Positions 1 to 6,878 of a stretch of 64,000 nucleotides of DNA are shown here, piece by piece (position 1 is the first letter of the stretch; the number at the start of each line of letters is the position of its first letter). Origin of the DNA: Poriferisodalis sp965231925. Its GTDB lineage: Bacteria > Actinomycetota > Acidimicrobiia > Acidimicrobiales > Poriferisodalaceae. Under the pieces are notes generated by a model. The model had not been told where the DNA came from, did not search any database, and saw only the letters and a program-made list of their open reading frames with translations. Where the stretch lies: contig OZ246894.1 of NCBI GenBank assembly GCA_965231925.1, positions 62,001 through 126,000 of the forward strand. Direction: 5' to 3'. The translations under genes and the position numbers were made by a program.

Positions 1-309
1 CAGAAGCTCATCGTGGGCCGCGAGTTCTCCGACGACATCGATCTGCTCATCGCTGCTCAGCCCACCCGCGGCATCGACATCGGCGCCATCGAATTCATCT
101 GGCGCCGTATCCGCGAGCGGCGCGACGAGGGCACCGCCGTGCTGCTGGTGTCCGCCGAGCTGGACGAGGTGCTGGCGCTCAGCGACCGGGTTGCCGTGAT
201 GTACGAGGGCCGCATCGTGGCCACAGTCGACCCTCGCACCGCCACCCGCGAAGAGATCGGCCTGCTGATGGCCGGCGCCACCCCCGCCGCTTCAGCGAGC
301 CAGTTGTAA
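1..309 (+). CDS. ABC importer ATPase, C-terminal fragment (sugar/nucleoside type)
   Basis: The window starts inside this gene, leaving about 102 C-terminal residues. The fragment carries the Walker B/D-loop region 'LLIAAQPTRGIDIGAIEF' and the following switch segment 'VLLVSAELDEVLALSDR'. This pattern is typical of the second nucleotide-binding domain of RbsA/YufO-type dual-ATPase subunits, which power import of sugars or nucleosides together with a BMP-type binding protein. In this family the second domain is often degenerate, and here the H-loop His position reads as part of 'SAELDE'. The stop is TAA at 307-309. Substrate cannot be told from this fragment. The last 18 bases overlap the convergent small gene. 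Confidence 0.85.
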   Translation, partial: QKLIVGREFSDDIDLLIAAQPTRGIDIGAIEFIWRRIRERRDEGTAVLLVSAELDEVLALSDRVAVMYEGRIVATVDPRTATREEIGLLMAGATPAASASQL

Positions 310-555
310 TAGTTCCTCGAGAGGTTGATCGTCGAAGTAGTTCGGGTGGGTGACTCGAATCGCCGCTTCAGAGTCGGCACCCAGGAGCACCACCTCGACG
401 CGCGGCCGGTCCTCGTACTCGCGTTCAAGGTCACCGTACGCGTCGACGGCCCGCGCGCCGTTCGTGTACTCGTCCATCACGATTCTGCTGCGCGTGTCGT
501 GGTCGTACGCGATCAGAAAATGGATGGTCCTGCCTCGGCGTCTGCTGGTGGCCAT
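292..555 (-). CDS. Conserved hypothetical protein, 87 aa
   Basis: A small soluble protein without signal peptide or membrane segment. It starts with ATG and reads 'HFLIAYDHDTRSRIV' followed by a charged helical stretch and 'VEVVLLGADSEAAIRVTHPNYF'. This strand-helix-strand layout ending in an 'ADS...A...TH..YF' signature is one I associate with short uncharacterised actinobacterial proteins, but I know no function for them. Codon use is normal for the window. It overlaps the end of the ABC ATPase tail-to-tail by 18 bp, which argues that both stops are real but that no terminator separates them. Confidence 0.6.
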   Translation of the reverse strand: MATSRRRGRTIHFLIAYDHDTRSRIVMDEYTNGARAVDAYGDLEREYEDRPRVEVVLLGADSEAAIRVTHPNYFDDQPLEELLQLAR

Positions 556-988
556 GCAGGCAGGCTACGCATCTGACGTCGCATGGGGTCGGTACTGTCA
601 CGGGGGTGCCGGAGGCAGGAGGGGTCACGCTGGCCGAGCAGGCTGCGAGAGGCTCAGCGCCTGGGCCCAGCGCCAAGCGGTCGATTCGCATGGCGATTCC
701 TCGCCATCGCATGCCGAGGAAGATGCCGTCGCGCCGGCGCAGCCAGAAGCGCCGACCGGACCGACAGATCCCCTCCTGCGGGGGCTGTGGTCGAAATTGC
801 CTTCGGAGGGCGCATATTCAGCGGCGGCACAAGAGCAGTGGCTTGAAATGGCGAAGCTCGCGCTACAGATGGTGTACGGCAGCGATGATGTGGCGACGCC
901 GACAGCACCGGCTGCGGCCGCCCGACTCGAGACGGGCACAGGGAACGAAGGCGCACTGGCGGTCTTCGCCGAGCCGAAATCGGCGTAG
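554..988 (+). CDS. Hypothetical protein, N-terminus uncertain (possible frameshift)
   Basis: Only the C-terminal ~75 residues look like real coding sequence: 'DPLLRGLWSKLPSEGAY', then 'EQWLEMAKLALQMVYG'. This short helical motif occurs at the end of many small actinobacterial hypothetical proteins. The frame is open back to an ATG at 554, which overlaps the divergent gene by 2 bp. However, the stretch 554-720 has poor codon use and no ATG, GTG or TTG between 557 and 760. An alternative GTG at 606 opens a different frame with better N-terminal composition, so a frameshift near 700-720 is possible. A strong hairpin follows the TAG stop. Function unknown. Confidence 0.4.
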   Translation: MQAGYASDVAWGRYCHGGAGGRRGHAGRAGCERLSAWAQRQAVDSHGDSSPSHAEEDAVAPAQPEAPTGPTDPLLRGLWSKLPSEGAYSAAAQEQWLEMAKLALQMVYGSDDVATPTAPAAAARLETGTGNEGALAVFAEPKSA

Positions 989-996
989 AGGAAGTC

Positions 997-1028
997 GGGG
1001 GGCGGCACCGGCACCGGTGTCGCCCCCC
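997..1028. terminator. Strong GC hairpin after the hypothetical gene
   Basis: A near-perfect inverted repeat begins nine bases after the stop at 988: GGGGGGCG...CACCGG, a two-base loop, CCGGTG...CGCCCCCC. There is no U-tract, as is common in high-GC actinobacteria. It separates the upstream gene from the Abi-like gene and most likely acts as a terminator. Confidence 0.6.
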
Positions 1029-1076
1029 CTGGTCTGCCCCAAGACGCTTCGGTGAGAGGCCTACGAGGAGCTTACG

Positions 1077-1766
1077 TTGTCCACAATAACACGGCCTCAG
1101 CTGCATCCTTCAGTTGACAACTACATCTACGACGACCAAGCGATCGCAGCGCTTCGGATGTCGATATCGACGGAGCGCATGGCACCGTACCTGCGGATCG
1201 CGCGAGGCAGTCAGGCTCGGGCGCTTCGGCTCTACGTTCGAAATGTGGCGCTCGGCTCAGCGTTCCTTGGGCCGCTCCAAGCGCTTGAAGTCACACTACG
1301 AAACTCGGTTCATGCGCTTATGTCAGCCAGGCACGGGAGCAACTGGTATGACGCAGTCTGTCTCGAAGACCCGCAGCGGCGAGGCATCGATACGGCTCGA
1401 CGGCTGTTGCTTCGTGAGGGCAAGGCTGAGTCGCCGGGGCGAGTGGTTGCCGCTGCGAGCTTCGGTTTCTGGGTTGGCTTGTTCGCCAAGGCCTACGAGG
1501 AGTCGTTGTGGCGACCGTTGCTGCATCAAGCCTTTCAGCCAGTGCCAAGTCGCACCGTGGTTCATGAGCAACTCAACCGCCTTCGCACGCTCAGGAACCG
1601 CATTGCGCATCACGAGTCCATTCTTGGCCGGAAACTCTCTGATGATCATCAGCGGATCTTGGACATTCTCGAGACACTGTCCCCTGGGGTTTCACAGTGG
1701 GTCCGTCATCACAGCCGAGTGCCCGACACGCTGGCAGCACCGCTCTCGCAGTTGAATCACTTCTAG
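1077..1766 (+). CDS. Abi-like (Abi_2/HEPN) abortive-infection protein
   Basis: A 229-residue helical protein with the layout of the Abi_2 family (AbiD/AbiF), proteins linked to phage abortive infection. The HEPN signature R-x4-H is visible near residue 170 as 'RNRIAHHE', the presumed RNase active site. 'ALEVTLRNSVHALM' and 'FGFWVGLF' are the other conserved blocks of the family. The start is a TTG preceded by AGGAG at 1066-1070 with a six-base spacer. It stands alone, with no cognate antitoxin next to it, so whether it works as a free-standing defence gene or as a toxin cannot be decided from the sequence. Confidence 0.8.
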   Translation: MSTITRPQLHPSVDNYIYDDQAIAALRMSISTERMAPYLRIARGSQARALRLYVRNVALGSAFLGPLQALEVTLRNSVHALMSARHGSNWYDAVCLEDPQRRGIDTARRLLLREGKAESPGRVVAAASFGFWVGLFAKAYEESLWRPLLHQAFQPVPSRTVVHEQLNRLRTLRNRIAHHESILGRKLSDDHQRILDILETLSPGVSQWVRHHSRVPDTLAAPLSQLNHF

Positions 1767-1811
1767 CGTTACCGACATGCCTGCTGGCACCGCGGTTTGG
1801 AGCGTTGCCGG

Positions 1812-4058
1812 TTAGACAACGCGGTCGCTGCCGCCGTCCTGGGGGATCTGGGCGCCGGTGGTGTGCGCGAATGCTGGGCCGCACATCTGGGCGATGAGGG
1901 CGCCGACGTCGGCTGATGACAGCTCGCGGCCGAGCAGGTTGCGCTTGCGGTACTGCTCGGAGGTCAGCCCGTAGGCGGCGGCGCGCTCGGCGATGAGCTC
2001 GTCGGACCACAGTCCGGTGTCGAACACGCCGTCGGGGTGCACCACGTTGACAGTGATGCCATCGCCGGCCCATTCGAGAGCTGCGACACGGGCGAGTTGG
2101 GTAAGCGCGGCCTTGGACGCGGAGTACGCGCCAGCGCCGCGACCGGGTGCGGGCACGTTCTTCGAGCCCACGATGACGACCCGGCCACCGGTCGGGGAAT
2201 GCCGCAGCAGGCGGTGGGCGGCTGCGATCGTGTTCGCCGTGCCGCTCACGTTGATGTCGAAGGTCTGCTGCCACTCGGCGCGCAACTCGACCGTCGCGTC
2301 ACGAACACGGAATGCGGTGCCTTCAGCATCGATGCGCTCAGGGTCGAGGTGGCTCGATCGATCGGCCTCGCTGGCGTCGGGTTCCTCCACCTCGCAACCG
2401 GCGAGCGCAGCAAGCGGTGCGGACGGACCGAAGATGCCGGCTGCGGCCACCACGATGTCGACACCGCCGAAACATTCGACGGCTTCCTGCAGTGCAATCT
2501 CCATGTCGTCCGGGTCGGTGATGTCGGCAATCACATGGCGACGCGTGGGCCCAGCGGTGCGTCCCGGCCCGTCGTCCAGATCGACGCCGACCACAGCGGC
2601 ACCCTGGGAAGCCAATGCTGCGGCTGCTGCTTGACCGATTCCTGACGCAGCTCCGGTCACCAGCGCCACCTGACCGGTCAACGCAGCGGGCGTCCCGGCA
2701 CGGGCGAGCTTGACCTGCTCGAGCTCCCAGTACTCGACATCGAACAGATCGGCCTCGCTGAGCGCCACGTAGCCGCCCAGCGCTTCGGCGGCACAGATCA
2801 CGTCGATCGTGTGGAGGTAGATGTCCGCGGCGATGTCGCAGTCGACTGCCCGGCGCCCAGCGGTCCAGAGCCCGAGTTGAGGGTCGAGCACAACACGCGG
2901 TGCGGGATCCAGCATGGTGAGAGCGGTCTGCGCGCCGTGCTCGTCGTGGCGGACACTGTTGCGCTCGAAATAGGCGCGATAGTCCTCGACGAAGGCATCG
3001 ACATCGCGACCCACCATCGGGAACTGTTTGGTGCGGATGATGTGATCCGGGGTCGCCGGCCCACGGCATGCCACTGACGCCACATCGTCGCGAGCGCAGA
3101 ACGCGTCGGCGCGCTCGTGGCGCACCGCGCGCAGCAGCATCGGCGCGCCGGCCGCAACCGAAATTGCCGCTCGCAGCCCCGCTATCGACTCGTGCTCGCC
3201 TTCCGTTGGCGCCGCGCTGCCGGCGCTGCCCCACAGTTCTTCGAGCAGGCTGTCGTCGCCGGTCTCGCGATAGTGCGCCCACGCCCGGTTGAGCCTCGCG
3301 GCCGCTTCGCCGTTCAGTGCCACGTCGGCAAAGCCGCCTCGCTCGCGGCGGTCGGCATCGGTCTCGCCGAATGAGGGCACGCCCGCCTCCGCGAGGCACT
3401 GCTCGGCTCCGCTGATCAGACCGACCATCGAGTCGTATGCCTGGCGCGTGGTCTGGCCGAACGTGAAGATCCCGTGATTCAGCAGGACCATTGCCTCGGT
3501 GCGGTCATGGGCTTGGGCCCGCCATTCGTCCGCGCAGCGTTGGGCCAGGTCGAAGCCGGGCATCACGTAGGGCACCACGACCACCCGGTCGCCCCACAGC
3601 TCGCGCACCTTGGCGTCGCCGTCAGCGGTGTTGGTGAGCGCCAAGACGGCGTCGGCATGGCTGTGCAGCACGGCGCGATGGGGCAGCAGCGCATGCAGGA
3701 TCGCTTCCACCGATGGATTCGGCGCCGACGCGTCCAGCAGACCGATGCGCAGCTGGTTCACCATCTCGGTGTCGCTCAGCTCCGCTAGCTGCGCCAGCCG
3801 CCGCACCGGTTCGAGGCGCAGCGGTGCGAAGCCCGGAGGCTCGATGGTCGCCAAATCCCAGCCGCTGCCCTTCACCCACAGCGTCGGCACCGGCTCGCCC
3901 CAGGCATCGCTGCTGACGCCCTTGATCGAAGTGTTGCCGCCGCCGTGCAACACCAGCGCCGGATCGGCCCCCACCAGTCGTGAGCCGTAGGTGATCTCAC
4001 CGAGATCGCCCAAGCCGGCCCAGCGAGCTGCCTCCGCGTCATCCCAGCGATTCAGCAT
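1812..4058 (-). CDS. Class II aldolase / short-chain dehydrogenase fusion
   Basis: A 748-residue bifunctional protein. The N-terminal ~400 residues form a class II (fuculose/rhamnulose-phosphate type) aldolase: 'HGGGNTSIK' for phosphate binding, 'VLHSHADAV' with metal-ligand His residues and 'LLNHGIFTFG'. From about residue 460 a Rossmann dehydrogenase follows with 'VTGAASGIG' and the catalytic 'YSASK'. Fusions of this kind are usually annotated RhaD-like and about 680 residues long; the extra length here is a ~40-residue acidic insertion in the dehydrogenase, just after the 'VVAAAGIFGPSAP' strand. I chose the ATG at 4058 because an upstream frame runs through the mtnA stop and a simple repeat. 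Its position behind mtnA suggests it cleaves 5-methylthioribulose-1-phosphate (or the 5-deoxy analogue) to DHAP and an aldehyde, then reduces the aldehyde. Confidence 0.85.
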   Translation of the reverse strand: MLNRWDDAEAARWAGLGDLGEITYGSRLVGADPALVLHGGGNTSIKGVSSDAWGEPVPTLWVKGSGWDLATIEPPGFAPLRLEPVRRLAQLAELSDTEMVNQLRIGLLDASAPNPSVEAILHALLPHRAVLHSHADAVLALTNTADGDAKVRELWGDRVVVVPYVMPGFDLAQRCADEWRAQAHDRTEAMVLLNHGIFTFGQTTRQAYDSMVGLISGAEQCLAEAGVPSFGETDADRRERGGFADVALNGEAAARLNRAWAHYRETGDDSLLEELWGSAGSAAPTEGEHESIAGLRAAISVAAGAPMLLRAVRHERADAFCARDDVASVACRGPATPDHIIRTKQFPMVGRDVDAFVEDYRAYFERNSVRHDEHGAQTALTMLDPAPRVVLDPQLGLWTAGRRAVDCDIAADIYLHTIDVICAAEALGGYVALSEADLFDVEYWELEQVKLARAGTPAALTGQVALVTGAASGIGQAAAAALASQGAAVVGVDLDDGPGRTAGPTRRHVIADITDPDDMEIALQEAVECFGGVDIVVAAAGIFGPSAPLAALAGCEVEEPDASEADRSSHLDPERIDAEGTAFRVRDATVELRAEWQQTFDINVSGTANTIAAAHRLLRHSPTGGRVVIVGSKNVPAPGRGAGAYSASKAALTQLARVAALEWAGDGITVNVVHPDGVFDTGLWSDELIAERAAAYGLTSEQYRKRNLLGRELSSADVGALIAQMCGPAFAHTTGAQIPQDGGSDRVV

Positions 4059-4087
4059 CCGCCAGCTCCCAGTCTGGTTGGCTCGGC

Positions 4088-4113
4088 CAGCGCCAGCGCC
4101 AGCGCCAGCGCCA
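4088..4113. repeat. GCGCCA hexanucleotide repeat
   Basis: Just over four copies of a six-base unit (cagcgc/gccagc register) lie in the 80-bp gap between the mtnA stop and the aldolase-dehydrogenase start. On the coding strand this is upstream of the aldolase start. If the longer upstream start were used it would encode a Gly-Ala tract. Confidence 0.8.
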
Positions 4114-4137
4114 ACGGCGGGTACCCGCGCGTACTCG

Positions 4138-5223
4138 TCATTCGACCGATCCTCCGCCGGGGCCTCCGGCCGCGGCCAGTGCGCGAGCAATGGAGTGGTT
4201 GTACGGCGGCTGTAGCACGCCCGCGTCGGTGATGATCGCCGCGATCAGGCGAGCCGGTGTCACATCGAAAGCGGGATTCACGGCGCCCGCGCCGGCAGGC
4301 GTGAGACGGCTGCTCCCGGTGCGGTGCACCTCGTCGGGGTCCCGCTGCTCGATCACGATGCACTCGCCCGACGGAACCGCTGCATCGATCGTTGTGGTGG
4401 GCGCGGCCACGTAGAAACCGATGCCCGCGTCGGCAGCGGCAAGCGCATGCGCGTAGGTGCCGACCTTGTTTGCAGTGTCGCCGTTGGCGGCAATGCGATC
4501 TGCCCCCACGATCACTGCGTCGACCTCGCCGCGGGCGATCAGCGAGGCCATCGCGCCGTCGGCGACAACCGACACGTCGATGCCCGCGTCGGCCAGCTCC
4601 CACGCAGTGAGCCGGGCGCCCTGCAGCAGCGGCCGAGTCTCGGCCGCCAGCACACGGACCGGCTCGCCCGCTGCAGCCTTGGCGTACACAACGGCCAGTG
4701 CGGTGCCCAAGCCCGCAGTCGCCAGCCGTCCGGCATTGCAGTGCGTGGCGATGACCGTGGCATCCGCGAGCAGAGCGCGCCCGAGGCGACCGATCTCGGC
4801 GCACGCCAGCGCGTCTTCGGTGCCGACCGCCAGGGCCTCGTCCAAGAGCCGCTGGCGTATCTGCGCGACGTTGGCCACACCGGGCTCGGCGAGCGCCGCG
4901 TCGATCGTGCGGTCCACAGCCCAACGCAGGTTCACTGCAGTCGGGCGGGCATCGCCGACGTGGGTCCGCAAGCGCTCCAGTGTCGCCCGAGCCGCGCCGA
5001 GCGAATCAGGTTGAGCCTCGTCGAGACCGACGACCACGGCGAGGGCGCCGAATGCCCCGAGCGCCGGCGCTCCCCGGATCGAGAGCCGCCCGATGGCGTC
5101 CACTGCCGTCGCGGTGTCGCGCACATCGATCAGCACCAACTCGGCCGGCAGCCGCGTCTGGTCAATGATCTCGATGCTGTCGCCAGTCCAGCGCAGTGTC
5201 GGCGTGAGACGTGTCGCACCCAT
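4138..5223 (-). CDS. mtnA: Methylthioribose-1-phosphate isomerase
   Basis: 361 residues, the normal length for MtnA, which converts 5-methylthioribose-1-phosphate to methylthioribulose-1-phosphate in salvage of the S-adenosylmethionine by-product methylthioadenosine. Family blocks seen: 'IRGAPALGAFGAL' near residue 50, 'ATVIATHCNAGRLATAGLGT' with the catalytic Cys near 160, and 'VIVGADRIAANGDTANKVGT' with the catalytic Asp near 240. The start is ATG. No mtnB, mtnC or mtnD follows; the next gene on the strand is the aldolase-dehydrogenase, pointing to the DHAP-shunt version of salvage rather than the universal methionine salvage pathway. Confidence 0.93.
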   Translation of the reverse strand: MGATRLTPTLRWTGDSIEIIDQTRLPAELVLIDVRDTATAVDAIGRLSIRGAPALGAFGALAVVVGLDEAQPDSLGAARATLERLRTHVGDARPTAVNLRWAVDRTIDAALAEPGVANVAQIRQRLLDEALAVGTEDALACAEIGRLGRALLADATVIATHCNAGRLATAGLGTALAVVYAKAAAGEPVRVLAAETRPLLQGARLTAWELADAGIDVSVVADGAMASLIARGEVDAVIVGADRIAANGDTANKVGTYAHALAAADAGIGFYVAAPTTTIDAAVPSGECIVIEQRDPDEVHRTGSSRLTPAGAGAVNPAFDVTPARLIAAIITDAGVLQPPYNHSIARALAAAGGPGGGSVE

Positions 5224-5387
5224 GCAGCCGACAGTCTCGCGCCGGCGAGTGACATCTCTGCCGCAACACTGATCTCCGCGGACGTTTCTTTACGCCGCTG
5301 AGCGCTCCACCGCGCTGCGCGTGCAATAAATGACCAGTCTCCCTGCAGCATTGGCGGGTACCGTTTCTCGGCAGTGGGAGAGTGACG

Positions 5388-5594
5388 ATGACGCCAGACG
5401 AGACGCGGGAATTCCTGACCGAGATGTTCGGCCAGATCGGCGAGCGCTTCGACAGCGTGGACCAACGATTCGACCGCGTCGACGAGCGCATGGACCAGAT
5501 CGAGCACAAGGTCGATCAGCGGTTCGAAGAACTGACTGTCGTCAACAATTCGCTGATCGATGCTGTAGCCGACATCAACAAGCGACTGAGCTGA
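5388..5594 (+). CDS. Small coiled-coil protein
   Basis: A 68-residue acidic protein made almost entirely of heptad-like repeats, for example 'RFDSVDQRFDRVDERMDQIE', so it should form a parallel or antiparallel coiled coil. No signal peptide or known domain. ATG 5388 is preferred to GTG 5382 because the purine-rich GTGGGAG at 5373-5379 sits at a better distance. It lies directly upstream of the MenE-like gene, leaving almost no gap. Small 'DERxDQI' proteins of this kind are widespread and mostly uncharacterised. Confidence 0.7.
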   Translation: MTPDETREFLTEMFGQIGERFDSVDQRFDRVDERMDQIEHKVDQRFEELTVVNNSLIDAVADINKRLS

Positions 5595-5598
5595 ACAC

Positions 5599-6705
5599 CT
5601 GCAACGACTCATCGCGCTGGCGCTTGGAGGCGGCGACCGCTTCGTGGCCGAGCTGCAGCGCGCCTGGGACGCCGGCGACGCTGTGTTGCCGGTCGACCAG
5701 CGACTCCCGACACCTGCGCAGGAGTCTCTCGTCGAGCGCATGGGCGCCAGCGTCGTGGTCGACGCCACCGGCCGGCACCGTCGCCGCGGCGGCTGGGAAG
5801 TCGGGGCCGGCGACGCACTCGTCATGGCCACCAGCGGAAGCACTGGCGATCCAAAGGGTGCAGTGCTCACCCACGCAGCCATCGAAGCCAACGCCCTGGC
5901 AACCAGCTCCGCCCTCGAGGTCGACCCGAGCATCGACCGTTGGCTGGCCTGCCTGCCGCTTGCTCACGTCGGAGGCCTCGCAGGAGTAGTCCGCGCACTG
6001 CTCACCGACACGCCCCTCGAGGTCCACGACGGCTTCGACACAGCAGCAGTCGAAGCGGCAGCCCGCCGAGGCGCCACGCTCACCTCACTGGTGCCTACGG
6101 CACTCGCACGCATCGACGCCACAGCATTCCGAGCAATCCTGCTCGGCGGTTCAGCGATGCCCGCCCAGCGCCCCCCCAACACCGTCGCCACCTACGGCAT
6201 GACCGAGACCTTCAGCGGCGTGGTCTACGAAGGCTGGCCGCTCGAAGGCGTAGAACTCCGCATCCAAGACGACGAAGTACAGCTCCGCTGCCCCATGCTG
6301 CTGCGCACCTACCGCGACGGAACCGATCCCAGAACCCCCGATGGCTGGTTCGGTACAGGAGACGCCGGCGCCCTCTCCAACGAAGGTCAACTATCCGTCT
6401 TCGGCCGAGCAGACGACATGATCACCACAGGCGGCGAAAAAGTCTGGCCAGTAGCAGTAGAACGAATCCTCACCGAGTTGCCGGGCATCACAGAAGTCGC
6501 AGTTGTCGGCCGGGCTGATCCAGAGTGGGGTCAAGCGGTCACCGCAGTCATCGTTCCGGCCGCGGACACAGCGCCACCCGGACTAAAAGAACTCCGCGAA
6601 GCAGTAAAGGCCCACCTCCCCGCCTACTGCGCCCCCCAGAACCTCGAACTAGTCACCGAGCTGCCCAAGACAGCTTTGGGAAAAACCCAACGCTGGCGGG
6701 TCTAG
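5599..6705 (+). CDS. menE: o-Succinylbenzoate-CoA ligase (MenE-like)
   Basis: An adenylate-forming ligase that would activate o-succinylbenzoate with ATP and CoA for naphthoquinone ring closure in menaquinone synthesis. It has the P-loop 'MATSGSTGDPKGAVLTH', 'TYGMTETFSG', 'GWFGTGDAG', 'FGRADDMITTGGEKVWP' and the C-terminal Lys motif 'PKTALGKTQRW'. At ~350-368 residues it matches the short actinobacterial MenE form. The canonical start would be GTG 5644, but the family's N-terminal strand ('LIALALGGGDRFVAELQRAWDAGDAVLP') is already encoded upstream of it and the only candidate initiator there is CTG 5599 (or 5617). The other men genes lie 4-12 kb away on the opposite strand, which supports the assignment. 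Confidence 0.85.
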   Translation: MQRLIALALGGGDRFVAELQRAWDAGDAVLPVDQRLPTPAQESLVERMGASVVVDATGRHRRRGGWEVGAGDALVMATSGSTGDPKGAVLTHAAIEANALATSSALEVDPSIDRWLACLPLAHVGGLAGVVRALLTDTPLEVHDGFDTAAVEAAARRGATLTSLVPTALARIDATAFRAILLGGSAMPAQRPPNTVATYGMTETFSGVVYEGWPLEGVELRIQDDEVQLRCPMLLRTYRDGTDPRTPDGWFGTGDAGALSNEGQLSVFGRADDMITTGGEKVWPVAVERILTELPGITEVAVVGRADPEWGQAVTAVIVPAADTAPPGLKELREAVKAHLPAYCAPQNLELVTELPKTALGKTQRWRV

Positions 6706-6878
6706 GACTAGACCGATTCAATTCGGTGCGCCGTTCGGAGCATGAACGGCGGGAACGATTTCGTTGCAAACCCATTCGTCTGTCAAGTCCATCGTCTAAA
6801 CCCCACAATTGTCCCGGACATGCGCAAAGACTCACAGTCACGGCGGCCGACCGCGCCGATTGGCTGAGCGCTGCTGCT

